Source: Pedobacter sp. JY14-1
GTDB lineage: Bacteria; Bacteroidota; Bacteroidia; Sphingobacteriales; Sphingobacteriaceae
NCBI RefSeq assembly: GCF_029269825.1
Contig: NZ_JARJHU010000001.1
Span: forward strand, 819,194 to 883,193
Direction: 5' to 3'
Length of the DNA: 64,000 bases
Shown here piece by piece: positions 52,390-61,481 of this stretch (position 1 is its first letter; each line of letters opens with the position of its first letter). Made by a program: the position numbers and the translations under genes. Below the pieces are notes generated by a model that was not told the origin of the DNA, ran no database searches, and saw only the letters and a program-made list of their open reading frames with translations.

Positions 52390-54316
52390 GAAGACAACCG
52401 ACAAGGCTGGCATCGGCCTATACCTCGCACTTGCTTACCGCTTTCTGGTTATCCTGTTCATTTATACCTTCTGCAGAATAGGCTTTTATATGTTTAACCG
52501 GGACCTGTTCCACGACATAGATGCTGTACGTTACCTGCGTATCCTGTATGGCGGGCTAAAATTTGACATCTCTGCACTGTTGTATATCAACCTGCTGTTC
52601 ATTGTTTTACACGTACTGCCATTTCAATTCAAATACCATCAGTCCTTTCAGCGCTTTTGTAAATGGCTGTTCATCATCAGCAACAGTATCGGCATAGCCG
52701 CAAATCTGGCCGACTTCGCCTATTACCGTTACACACTGAAACGTACGACTGCAACAGTTTATGGCCAGTTCAGGCACGAACAGAATAAATTGAAACTGGC
52801 CTGGGATTTCCTGCTGGATTACTGGTATCTGCTCTTGCTGCTGGCTGCACTTATCTGGCTTTTCAGCAAGGTCTACGATCTGGTAAAAATCCACAGAACG
52901 CCTGTATTCAACTGGAAGACCTATGTGCTGCAGACCGTATTGCTGGTCGCCGTTGCCTTCGGTACACTGACCGGAATACGCGGGGGCTGGGGTTTCGGTA
53001 CCAGACCGATCACCCTGAGCAATGCCGGAGAATTTGTGGAAACCCCTGACCAGATGGCCCTGGTACTGAATACCCCGTTCTGTATCTTCAGGACATTAAA
53101 AGCGCAAAAGCTCCGGACGCTGGATTATTATGACGAGCAGACACTGCAGCAGATGTACAATCCCATCCACCTCCCTGCTGATACCGGCAAATTCAAAAAA
53201 CTGAACGTAGTCTTCCTCATCATCGAGAGCCTGGGCAAGGAACATGTGGGAGCACTCAACCGCGACATCAATGGAGGCCGCTATAAAGGCTTTACGCCTT
53301 TTCTGGATTCGCTGGTTAATGAGAGCTACACCTTTACCCATACCTATGCCAACGGACGTAAGTCCATTGACGCTATCCCTTCGGTCATTACGGGTATCCC
53401 TTCCATTCGTGAGCCCTTCATCTTATCTATCTATTCCGGAAATAAAACAACCAGTATCGCCAGGTTGCTTGGAGACAAAGGCTATGAAACGGCTTTCTTT
53501 CACGGTGCGCCCAACGGATCTATGGGTTTTTCTTCCTATACGCACCTGGCAGGCATTAAACATTATTTCGGTCAGAACGAATACCAGAAAAAGGGCGATA
53601 CCGACGGGACCTGGGGTATCTGGGACGACCCTTTCCTGCAATACATGGCACAGACGATGAATACCCTGAAACAACCGTTCTTTGCCGGTTTCTTTTCCCT
53701 GTCTTCACATCATCCCTTCCGCCTGCCGGACGAGTACAAGGGAAAATTCCCGAAGGGTCATCTGCCCGTGCAGGAAGTGATCGGTTACACAGACATGGCC
53801 CTGCGTAATTTCTTCCGGACAGCCTCAAAGATGTCCTGGTACAAGAACACACTGTTTGTGCTCTGCGCTGACCATGCCACTGTTTCCTGGCTGCCCGAGT
53901 ACCGCACCATACCGGGTTATTTCTCCATTCCTATCCTCTTTTATTATCCCGGAGGACAACTCAAGGGCAAGTCGGACAAGCTGGTACAACAGATCGACAT
54001 CATGCCGACTGTACTGAACTATTTACATTACGACAAACCGTATTTTGCGCTTGGCTTTGATGCATTTGCAAAAGGTAATGATAACTTTGCCGTTAACAAC
54101 AATGACGGGACCTTTAGCTTTTACCAGGGCGATTACCTGCTGCTCAACGACGGCATACAGAACACTGCCCTTTACAATTTAAAGACGGACCGGCTGACGG
54201 AGCACAACATTCTGCGGCAGGAACCGTTAATGGCTGGTAAACTGGAGGCAAACCTGAAGGCGTTCGAACAGCAATACACCAACAGAATGATCAACAATAA
54301 ATTAACGGTAGAATAG
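52388..54316 (+). CDS. LTA-synthase/sulfatase-type membrane phosphotransferase
   Basis: 642 aa from TTG 52388 (M-K-T-T-D-K). Five N-terminal membrane segments (to about residue 205) then an alkaline-phosphatase-fold domain: 'NVVFLIIESLGKEHV' (metal Glu), 'NGRKSIDAIPSVITGIP' (nucleophile region), 'ETAFFHGAPNGSMGF', 'FFSLSSHHPFRLP', 'LFVLCADHATVSW' (metal Asp-His). The family moves phosphoglycerol or phosphoethanolamine onto glycans or lipids. A TTG at 52361 is in frame but lies inside the -7 box. GtrA follows 4 bp later. Confidence 0.87.
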   Translation: MKTTDKAGIGLYLALAYRFLVILFIYTFCRIGFYMFNRDLFHDIDAVRYLRILYGGLKFDISALLYINLLFIVLHVLPFQFKYHQSFQRFCKWLFIISNSIGIAANLADFAYYRYTLKRTTATVYGQFRHEQNKLKLAWDFLLDYWYLLLLLAALIWLFSKVYDLVKIHRTPVFNWKTYVLQTVLLVAVAFGTLTGIRGGWGFGTRPITLSNAGEFVETPDQMALVLNTPFCIFRTLKAQKLRTLDYYDEQTLQQMYNPIHLPADTGKFKKLNVVFLIIESLGKEHVGALNRDINGGRYKGFTPFLDSLVNESYTFTHTYANGRKSIDAIPSVITGIPSIREPFILSIYSGNKTTSIARLLGDKGYETAFFHGAPNGSMGFSSYTHLAGIKHYFGQNEYQKKGDTDGTWGIWDDPFLQYMAQTMNTLKQPFFAGFFSLSSHHPFRLPDEYKGKFPKGHLPVQEVIGYTDMALRNFFRTASKMSWYKNTLFVLCADHATVSWLPEYRTIPGYFSIPILFYYPGGQLKGKSDKLVQQIDIMPTVLNYLHYDKPYFALGFDAFAKGNDNFAVNNNDGTFSFYQGDYLLLNDGIQNTALYNLKTDRLTEHNILRQEPLMAGKLEANLKAFEQQYTNRMINNKLTVE

Positions 54317-54320
54317 GACG

Positions 54321-54806
54321 ATGCGTAAGGCCCTGCTGAAGATCATCGACTTCTTTTATCCGCCATTTTCACGCTGGCTGCCATTGCATACATTCAGATA
54401 TATGGCAACCGGTGGCGCCACCGCCTTATCAGGCATTATTGGTTTCTACATTGCGTATAACTGGATATTAGGCCAGCGCAATATTTATGTTGACTTTCCC
54501 CTGCTGCCAAAAATGATCACTGCGCATGTGGCGGCCCTGATCATTAGCACCTTCGCAACTTATCTGATCGGTTTTACACTCAACAAATACCTGATCTTCA
54601 CGCAGTCTAACCTGAAAGGCAGAAAACAATTGTTCCGCTATGGAGTTGTGATGGCCTTCAACCTGGTGCTCAACTACGGGCTTATGAAATATCTTGTGGA
54701 AGGCCTGCATTTCTATCCCTCTGTTTCACAGGCGTTCATTACCGTTACCCTGGCACTGTGCAGCTATTTCCTGCAGAAGCATTTTTCTTTCCGGGTCAAA
54801 AAATAG
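54321..54806 (+). CDS. GtrA family membrane protein
   Basis: 161 aa with four membrane segments in the GtrA pattern ('FRYMATGGATALSGIIGFYI' opening; 'KQLFRYGVVMAFNLVLNYGLM' in the middle, ending 'FLQKHFSFRVKK'). GtrA-like proteins flip polyprenyl-linked sugars. Four bp after the LTA-synthase-like gene, so the two probably modify the same envelope glycan. Confidence 0.88.
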   Translation: MRKALLKIIDFFYPPFSRWLPLHTFRYMATGGATALSGIIGFYIAYNWILGQRNIYVDFPLLPKMITAHVAALIISTFATYLIGFTLNKYLIFTQSNLKGRKQLFRYGVVMAFNLVLNYGLMKYLVEGLHFYPSVSQAFITVTLALCSYFLQKHFSFRVKK

Positions 54807-54881
54807 CCTGTTTTCAGTATATTTAGCCGTCGATAAAGATCCGCACCTCTTGACGGCATTTATAAAAAAACTGAAACAACG

Positions 54882-56672
54882 ATGAGCGATTTTAACGACT
54901 TTAACAATCCTCAGGTGGCCGGTCTGCCCGATCATCTGAAGCAATTTATTGTAGAACAACATTACGGGCACTATACCCCCGTGGACCAGGCGGTGTGGCG
55001 TTATGTGATGCGCCAGAATTACAGTTACCTGAAAGATGTGGCCTATTACCCTTACATCAGGGGACTGCAACGTGCAGGACTAAGCATAGAGCGCATTCCC
55101 GATCTGCAGACCATGAACGACAACCTCGGCAAGATCGGCTGGGGCGCAGTAACGGTAGACGGTTTCATTCCGCCTTCAGCCTTTATGGAATACCAGGCTT
55201 ACCGGGTGCTGGTAATTGCCGCAGATATCCGTCAGCTTAATCACATTGAATATACACCTGCGCCCGATATTATACATGAATCAGCAGGGCATGCCCCCAT
55301 CATTGCGGATACCGATTACAACAATTATCTGAGCTACTTCGGTTCTATAGGTGCTAAAGCGATGTTCTCTTCCAGAGACTTTGAACAATATGAAGCCATA
55401 CGCCACCTTTCCATACTAAAGGAATCTTCTGACGCAGATGAATCAGAAATCGCAAAGGCGGAAAAGCTGCTTGAAGAAATCTCTGCCAACATGGGCGAAC
55501 CCTCTGAAATGGCATTGCTGAGCCGCCTGCACTGGTGGACGGTAGAATATGGGCTGATAGGCTCCCTGGACAACCCAAAGATCTACGGTGCCGGGCTGCT
55601 TTCCTCAATCGGGGAAAGTGCTTCATGTATGCGCCCGGAAGTGAAAAAACTGCCTTATAACATCGATACAATCAACTACAGCTATGATATTACCAAACCA
55701 CAGCCGCAGCTTTTCGTAACCGGGACCTTTCAGAATCTCATTGACGTACTGGAAACTTTTGCCAATACCATGGCTTTCCGTACCGGGGGAGCGGCAGGCA
55801 TCCGCAAAGCCATCGAATGTAAAAATACCGCCACGGCAGTGTTCAGCTCAGGCCTGCAGGTCAGCGGGATGTTCAGCGAATTGAGAACAGATGCAAATGG
55901 CGGTATCAGCTTTATCCGCACCTCAGGCCCTTCGGCCCTTGGAAGTGAAGGCAAACAATACAGCGAACACGGCAAAAAGGCACATCCCGACGGGTATTCC
56001 TCCCCAGTGGGCAAACTCAAAGGGATCGGTACGCCTATTGAACACATGACCACAAGGGAACTCCTGAATGCAGGAATCCGGCCGCAACACACGGCGGTCC
56101 TGGAATTTGAAAGCGGCATTACTGTGAAAGGAACCGTATTCTCCATACTACAGGAAGAGGAAGGGCACAACCTGATGATCACCTTCAGAAGCTGTATGGT
56201 CACTGACAGCGACGGTACCATCCTCTTCAAACCAGAATGGGGAAGGTATGATATGGCCCTCGGTGAAGAGATCGTTTCCGTTTTTAACGGTGCCGCGGAC
56301 AAAAGCGCCTTTGAAGAGATAACACCAATAAGTAAAAAGCTGACCCACAAAGCGGAATATGACCTGCATACACTCAAACTGCATAAAATATACCACGATG
56401 TCCGTACTATCCGCGAGTCGCAACAGGGTTTTGAGCGGCTACCCGGCCTGTTTACCGAGTTAAAATCGTCATATGGAACGGACTGGCTGGCATCACTGGA
56501 AATACTTGAAATAACCGTACATTACGGGCAATTACCGGAACTGGAAAACGAACTTCGCTGTTACCTGACAGCAAAGGCAGCTTCCGATCCGGAGCATAAC
56601 AAATTGATCAATGACGGGTTGAATGTCATCGCCAATCCAGTAACACAACTGACAACAGAAGAAGAAAGCTAA
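54882..56672 (+). CDS. Pterin-dependent aromatic amino acid hydroxylase, C-terminally extended
   Basis: 596 aa. The catalytic domain occupies the first ~330 residues: 'GWGAVTVDGFIPPSAFMEYQ', 'DIIHESAGHAPIIAD' with iron ligands His132 and His137 and a later Glu in 'HWWTVEYGLIG', and 'ETFANTMAFRTGG'. This matches phenylalanine-4-hydroxylase. The C-terminal ~260 residues ('NAGIRPQHTAVLEFESGITV' onward) have no assigned fold. Converts Phe to Tyr with tetrahydropterin and O2. It heads the Phe/Tyr catabolic region; an SDR gene overlaps its stop (TAATG). Confidence 0.9.
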   Translation: MSDFNDFNNPQVAGLPDHLKQFIVEQHYGHYTPVDQAVWRYVMRQNYSYLKDVAYYPYIRGLQRAGLSIERIPDLQTMNDNLGKIGWGAVTVDGFIPPSAFMEYQAYRVLVIAADIRQLNHIEYTPAPDIIHESAGHAPIIADTDYNNYLSYFGSIGAKAMFSSRDFEQYEAIRHLSILKESSDADESEIAKAEKLLEEISANMGEPSEMALLSRLHWWTVEYGLIGSLDNPKIYGAGLLSSIGESASCMRPEVKKLPYNIDTINYSYDITKPQPQLFVTGTFQNLIDVLETFANTMAFRTGGAAGIRKAIECKNTATAVFSSGLQVSGMFSELRTDANGGISFIRTSGPSALGSEGKQYSEHGKKAHPDGYSSPVGKLKGIGTPIEHMTTRELLNAGIRPQHTAVLEFESGITVKGTVFSILQEEEGHNLMITFRSCMVTDSDGTILFKPEWGRYDMALGEEIVSVFNGAADKSAFEEITPISKKLTHKAEYDLHTLKLHKIYHDVRTIRESQQGFERLPGLFTELKSSYGTDWLASLEILEITVHYGQLPELENELRCYLTAKAASDPEHNKLINDGLNVIANPVTQLTTEEES

Positions 56673-57373
56673 TGAATATTGTACTTACCGGCGCCAGCAG
56701 CGGGATCGGTTTTGAAGCCGCCCTGGAATTTACACTCAGCAAAGAAAATAAAGTAGTATGTATTGCGCGGTCTGCAGAGCGGCTGCGCAAGCTGCTGGAA
56801 ATAGCCAGGGGAATCAATCCTGACTGTACCCTGCTGCCGGTAGCTTTTGACATTGTCAATGACGATTATGCTGCGCTGATGCCTTTCCTCAGGGAAAAAC
56901 TCGGCACCGTCGATATCCTGATCAATAATGCGGGTGCGCTGATCAACAAGCCTTTTAAAGAAACGACACCTACCGATCTTTACCAGATGTTTGAAAGCAA
57001 TGTGATGGGACATTTCAACATGATCAGGCATTTATTGCCCTTAATGGGACCCGGTGGCCACATCGTGAACATTGGCAGTATGGGCGGCTTTCAGGGCAGT
57101 GTAAAGTTCCCGGGACTATCGGCTTACTCGGCCAGCAAATCGGCCTTGCATACCCTCACGGAATGCCTGGCCTATGAACTGTCTGAAACAGGCATTCGCA
57201 TCAATTGCCTGGCCCTGGGATCGGCGCAGACCGAAATGCTGGAAATGGCTTTTCCAGGTTATCAATCTCCGGTAATGGCATTTGAAATGGGCAAATACGT
57301 AGCAGATTTTGCACGGACCGGTCATAAGTTCTTCAATGGAAAAACATTGCCTGTAGCGGTAACGACGCCTTAA
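56672..57373 (+). CDS. Short-chain dehydrogenase/reductase coupled to the hydroxylase
   Basis: 233 aa classical SDR: cofactor loop 'LTGASSGIGFEAAL', 'DILINNAGALINKP', catalytic Ser in 'VNIGSMGGFQGS', and Y-x3-K in 'SAYSASKSALHTL'. The ATG overlaps the hydroxylase stop by one base, so it is translationally coupled. Inferred roles are regeneration of the oxidised pterin or oxidation of a catabolic intermediate; the sequence itself does not fix the substrate. Confidence 0.88.
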   Translation: MNIVLTGASSGIGFEAALEFTLSKENKVVCIARSAERLRKLLEIARGINPDCTLLPVAFDIVNDDYAALMPFLREKLGTVDILINNAGALINKPFKETTPTDLYQMFESNVMGHFNMIRHLLPLMGPGGHIVNIGSMGGFQGSVKFPGLSAYSASKSALHTLTECLAYELSETGIRINCLALGSAQTEMLEMAFPGYQSPVMAFEMGKYVADFARTGHKFFNGKTLPVAVTTP

Positions 57374-57406
57374 CCTGCGAGTAAACACCAAGTTATCAAC
57401 ATATTT

Positions 57407-57439
57407 AGGGCTAAGAGATAATTTTAATATCTTAGCCCT
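57407..57439. promoter_or_regulatory. Inverted repeat before the NlpC/P60 gene
   Basis: AGGGCTAAGA (57407-57416) / TCTTAGCCCT (57430-57439): 10-bp perfect arms, 13-nt AT-rich loop. It may end the SDR transcript (no T-tract) or regulate the gene downstream. Confidence 0.45.
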
Positions 57440-57469
57440 CAACCGATCCTGCAGGATTAAAGATAACCG

Positions 57470-58018
57470 ATGAAACAAACCATTCTTCTGTTAGGTATGA
57501 TCTTTTTTGGTGTTCCGGCCGTCAGGTCACAGACCACCATTCCCTTGCAGTACCAGAAAATGGTACAGGAACTTTCTCAACAGCTACCCGCTGAACAGAA
57601 ACCGGAAATGGTAAAGGAGGAAACCAGTCCCAACCGTTTACTGGAATTTGCAAAATCGATGCTTGGCATCCGCTACCGGGCAGCTTCCAGCAATCCTAAA
57701 CGTGGCTTTGATTGCTCAGGATTCGTAAACTATGTATTCAGCAACTTTGGGTTTAAGGTCCCGCGCTCTTCAAGGGACTTCGCCGCCAGCAACAGTGCGG
57801 TAAAACTCCAGGATGCAAAGATCGGCGATGTGATCGTATTTACCGGTACCAACAGTCGTTCGCGCACGCCTGGCCATGTGGGAATTATCTATTCCATAGA
57901 TGGTGAAGGGATCAAGTTCATCCATTCCTCATCGGGCGGAAAAAAGGGGGTTACGATCACGAGCCTGAACGAAGGCTTTTACCGGAAGCGCTTTCTGAAG
58001 ATCATCAGTATACTTTAG
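57470..58018 (+). CDS. Exported NlpC/P60 endopeptidase (Spr-like)
   Basis: 182 aa with a signal peptide ending 'PAVRSQ' (residue ~21), a 45-residue linker, then a C40 peptidase domain: nucleophile in 'RGFDCSGFVNYVF', His in 'TPGHVGIIYS' and third polar residue in 'IKFIHSSSGG'. Cuts peptide crosslinks or side chains of periplasmic peptidoglycan. Convergent with the flavin-reductase gene, 2 bp apart. Confidence 0.9.
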   Translation: MKQTILLLGMIFFGVPAVRSQTTIPLQYQKMVQELSQQLPAEQKPEMVKEETSPNRLLEFAKSMLGIRYRAASSNPKRGFDCSGFVNYVFSNFGFKVPRSSRDFAASNSAVKLQDAKIGDVIVFTGTNSRSRTPGHVGIIYSIDGEGIKFIHSSSGGKKGVTITSLNEGFYRKRFLKIISIL

Positions 58019-58020
58019 CA

Positions 58021-58911
58021 TTAAAGCAAAACGATCCTCAGCGCTTCACTGACCTTACCCTCGTTCAGGAATATCCTGGCCAGTTCATGCAGCTCCCGCT
58101 CACGATTTGCCACATCGCCAATAGTGGCATCAAAGATTTCCTTTACACGCGGATCATTAGCCATACTGTCGATCTCTTCGGGGCCAGGAAGAACTTCGAG
58201 GTTCCCCAGCATCCCAAGGTCATTGCCCGTAAGTACCCTGGAATTCCTGACCGCGGTGGGCAGACTGTCTACGCCAATCCCTAATGTGGTCAGTGGCTTG
58301 GTAACCTTAAACAGGCTTTCAGGCGTCACGCGGCAATACCAATCGCCGCCAAGCCTGGCTACCAGGTCAATCTTTGCCTGATCTATTTTTCCATCAGCAT
58401 CGAGGATCTCCTCTTTGATATGGATAAGTCTGATCTCGGCCAGCACCAGGTTACCTGCGCCCGGGTTTTCACCTAAACTGATAACTTCCCTGACCGTACA
58501 TTCCAGTTGCACGGGCGCTTCAGCTACACGCGGCGGCCTGACCAGTTGCGACGGAAGCATCGTCAGACCCGCCTTTTCGAATTCATTGACACCTCTGGCA
58601 TATTCGGTACTGGCGAGACTGGTCTGCTGCACCATGTCGTAATTGACGATGTTAATTACGCATTCTGACACTGCTAACACATTCTCCAGTGTATGCTTGG
58701 TTGTGTTGTCGCGCACCCTGCGGGCCGGTGAGAACACACACAATGGCGGGTTGCTGCTGAACAGGTTAAAGAAGCTGAAGGGGCTGAGGTTGACATTGCC
58801 GGCAGTATCTATCGTGGTAGCAAAGCAGATAGGCCTTGGCGCTATGGCATATTGCAGGTAATTCTGCAGTTGCGCAGGCCCTGCCTCTGACACATTTATC
58901 GTTTTCATCAT
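58021..58911 (-). CDS. Flavin reductase-like (FMN-binding split-barrel) protein
   Basis: 296 aa. The first ~200 residues are a flavin-reductase split barrel: 'AIAPRPICFATTIDTAGNVN', 'LSPFSFFNLFSSNPPLCVF', 'ALAVSECVINIVNY' region and 'EIRLIHIKEEIL'. The C-terminal ~90 residues are helical. It probably binds FMN. The gene lies 27 bp after FAH on the same strand, so it may serve in phenylalanine/tyrosine breakdown (inference); family members also act as free-flavin reductases. An ATG at 58908 is equally possible. Confidence 0.85.
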   Translation of the reverse strand: MMKTINVSEAGPAQLQNYLQYAIAPRPICFATTIDTAGNVNLSPFSFFNLFSSNPPLCVFSPARRVRDNTTKHTLENVLAVSECVINIVNYDMVQQTSLASTEYARGVNEFEKAGLTMLPSQLVRPPRVAEAPVQLECTVREVISLGENPGAGNLVLAEIRLIHIKEEILDADGKIDQAKIDLVARLGGDWYCRVTPESLFKVTKPLTTLGIGVDSLPTAVRNSRVLTGNDLGMLGNLEVLPGPEEIDSMANDPRVKEIFDATIGDVANRERELHELARIFLNEGKVSEALRIVLL

Positions 58912-58938
58912 GTTTCAGGATTTATCCGCCAATTCATC

Positions 58939-59934
58939 TTACTTCTTCAGGGCCAGAATGGAAAAATCTGAACTGGCTGCCTTAATGGTATTGCTCAGGC
59001 GCCCAAGACCGGTAATTTCCATTTCTACGATGTCTCCGTCCTGCAACCACTGCGGCTGATAAGCGGGATCGTTCAGCAAACCGGTACCGTTCAGTTCCAG
59101 GAAGCAGCCCGTGCCTACGGTACCTGATCCGATCACATCCCCGGGCAGAATATCTGCACCATAGGCACAACGCTCAATGATCTCCGCAAACGTCCAGTAC
59201 ATATCTGCCATACTGCCTGAAGACACCTGTACCCCGTTTACGGTGCAGGTCATTTTCAGGTCGTAGGTATTGCCCGTATGCCCCGGCTTAGGGCTGGTCC
59301 GGTAAGGTTCCAGTTCGTCCGGTGTCACCAGCCAGGGACCGGTCACAGTGGAAAAATCCTTTCCCTTGGCTGGACCAAGGCTGAGCAGCATTTCTTCCAT
59401 TTGCAACGTGCGTGCGCTCATATCGTTCATGATCATGTAACCGGCAATGTAGCTGTCGGCTTCAGCGGCCCTCACATTACGGCCTTTCTTACCGATAACC
59501 ACCGCTGCTTCCAGTTCAAAGTCCAGTTTCTGAAAGTGGTCGGGCATACACTCAATTTCACCTGGGCCCTGTATAGCATTGTGATTGGTGAAATAAAAGA
59601 TCGGATACTGATCAAACTCGGGGATCATCTCAACTTTGCGGTTACGGCGCGCAGCAGCGACATGCTGTCTGAAGGCATAGCCATCACGACAGGAAGATGG
59701 GTGCGGTACCGGGGCCAGCAATTCATAGAATACTTCCTCCTTTGCCTCCAGGCTGCCGGCGATAATTTGCTCATTGACACGCTTTGCACGCTCCATAAGT
59801 ACTTCTCCGCCCAGAAGAAAAGCATTCATGTTATCAGGCAGTTGCTTGTCGCAGGAATTCAGGTTATAGATGTGGCCGTTTACAAACACGCCCAGGTGTT
59901 CAGTGTCTTCCGTTTTGTAAGATACCAGCTTCAT
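58939..59934 (-). CDS. fahA: Fumarylacetoacetase (FAH family)
   Basis: 331 aa. Metal and substrate residues are visible in 'KLDFELEAAVVIGKKGRNV' (two Glu), 'IMNDMSARTLQ' (Asp), 'GPAKGKDFSTVTGPWLVT' and 'DVIGSGTVGTGCFLEL'. It cleaves fumarylacetoacetate to fumarate and acetoacetate, the last step of tyrosine breakdown; the neighbouring HGD and HPPD make this assignment firm. A TAGCTTTG box lies 29 nt upstream. Divergent from HGD. Confidence 0.92.
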   Translation of the reverse strand: MKLVSYKTEDTEHLGVFVNGHIYNLNSCDKQLPDNMNAFLLGGEVLMERAKRVNEQIIAGSLEAKEEVFYELLAPVPHPSSCRDGYAFRQHVAAARRNRKVEMIPEFDQYPIFYFTNHNAIQGPGEIECMPDHFQKLDFELEAAVVIGKKGRNVRAAEADSYIAGYMIMNDMSARTLQMEEMLLSLGPAKGKDFSTVTGPWLVTPDELEPYRTSPKPGHTGNTYDLKMTCTVNGVQVSSGSMADMYWTFAEIIERCAYGADILPGDVIGSGTVGTGCFLELNGTGLLNDPAYQPQWLQDGDIVEMEITGLGRLSNTIKAASSDFSILALKK

Positions 59935-60291
59935 AAGTTTATGCTCAGTTTTTTATGTCGTATCAAAGCTATACAAAATACGCTAGTTATAACCAGTAAA
60001 ATAATTTCTGAAAAGATTTATCTGCGGAGATGTTGTGGGTTACAGTCCGGATTGTTTACTTTAGCCATACATTAACAAGTAATGAGAATCAACAGGCATA
60101 TAGCGAATGACCAGGTTGCCAGACAGGCACTCACCTCGTTCCGGTATGCCATGCTCTCGGCACTCATTTTTGCCCAGTATTCTTTATAGGACCCGGACAG
60201 TTCAGGCTGCTTCCCACTCTCATTTTGCTGTAAACGCACCCTGCGTTTAAACTGTAATTGTTTTCACCTGTTTTACATAAAAACCTATGTT
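59935..60291. promoter_or_regulatory. Divergent control region, fahA / hmgA
   Basis: A 357-bp gap. Facing fahA: TAGCTTTG on the minus strand (plus bases 59964-59971). Facing hmgA: TTG 60033-60035 and TACTTTAG 60057-60064 (one mismatch, 21-nt spacing), predicting a leader of about 220 nt. Inside that leader an ATG at 60082 opens a 35-codon frame ending at 60189 with no recognisable similarity; it may be a leader ORF or chance. No terminator-like hairpin is clear. Confidence 0.5.
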
Positions 60292-61449
60292 ATGCCTATA
60301 TATCATACGCTAGGAACTATACCGCCGAAACGGCATACGGTATTCAGAAAACCAGACGGAGGACTTTATGCTGAAGAACTCGTCTCTACGGAAGGCTTTT
60401 CCAGCCTCTACTCGCTGGTCTACCACTGTCATCCGCCTACTATCGTCAAATCGCTTGGTGAACCCTATTCTGTCGAACCGAGGATAGCACGGGAGAAACA
60501 CCTAAGGCACACCAGTCTTCTTGGGTTTAGTATCAATCCAGAAGATGATTACCTGCAAAGCAGGAAGCCGGTACTCGTGAACAATGACCTGCACATTTCA
60601 CTGGCTGCGCCACGGAAATCTATGACGGCTTACTTTTATAAGAACAGTCAGGCCGACGAGGTGGTCTTTGTCCATGAAGGTACAGGGATACTGAAAACTG
60701 GTTTTGGTAAGATCAGGTTCAGCTACGGCGACTACCTGGTCATTCCCAGAGGCACCATATACCAGGTCGAATTCGAGACGGAACAGAACAGGTTGTTCAT
60801 CATCGAGAGCTTCAGTCCCATCCGCACCCCTAAACGCTACAGAAATGCCTTCGGACAGCTGGAAGAGCATGCTCCGTTTTGCGAGCGGGACATACGCAGG
60901 CCGCGAGACCTGGAAACCTTTGACGAAAAGGGTGACTTTAAGGTACTGATCAAAAAACAGGGCATAATGTATCCTTACGTTTACGGAACACACCCCTTTG
61001 ACTTCATCGGTTGGGACGGCTTTCATTACCCGTATGCCTTTTCCATCCATGATTTCGAGCCGATCACCGGGCGTCTGCACCAGCCACCACCCGTACATCA
61101 GACCTTTGAGGGTCACAACTTTGTGATCTGCTCTTTTGTACCCAGGAAGTACGATTATCATCCCCTCTCCATTCCGGCTCCGTATAACCACAGCAATGTG
61201 GACAGTGATGAGGTGCTTTATTATGTGGATGGGGATTTCATGAGCCGAAAAAGTGTAGAAAAGGGACAGATCACCCTGCATCCCGGTGGCATACCCCACG
61301 GACCGCATCCGGGGACGGTCGAAAAATCCATTGGCAAGGAGCGTACGGAGGAACTTGCAGTCATGATCGACCCCTTCCGCCCGTTGATGCTTACAGAAGA
61401 CGCGTTAACAATTGAGGATGAGCATTATTTTAAAAGCTGGCAAGAATAG
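60292..61449 (+). CDS. hmgA: Homogentisate 1,2-dioxygenase
   Basis: 385 aa cupin-fold dioxygenase, shorter than the 430-440 residue human/Pseudomonas enzymes, as in other Bacteroidota. Iron ligands fall in 'NHSNVDSDEVLYY' (His300 and a nearby Glu) and 'HPGGIPHGPHPG'; 'YVYGTHPFDFIGWDGFHYPY' is a family strip. It opens the ring of homogentisate to maleylacetoacetate. HPPD follows 32 bp later on the same strand. Confidence 0.93.
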   Translation: MPIYHTLGTIPPKRHTVFRKPDGGLYAEELVSTEGFSSLYSLVYHCHPPTIVKSLGEPYSVEPRIAREKHLRHTSLLGFSINPEDDYLQSRKPVLVNNDLHISLAAPRKSMTAYFYKNSQADEVVFVHEGTGILKTGFGKIRFSYGDYLVIPRGTIYQVEFETEQNRLFIIESFSPIRTPKRYRNAFGQLEEHAPFCERDIRRPRDLETFDEKGDFKVLIKKQGIMYPYVYGTHPFDFIGWDGFHYPYAFSIHDFEPITGRLHQPPPVHQTFEGHNFVICSFVPRKYDYHPLSIPAPYNHSNVDSDEVLYYVDGDFMSRKSVEKGQITLHPGGIPHGPHPGTVEKSIGKERTEELAVMIDPFRPLMLTEDALTIEDEHYFKSWQE

Positions 61450-61481
61450 AGACTAACTGACTAACCATAAAAAAACTGAAT

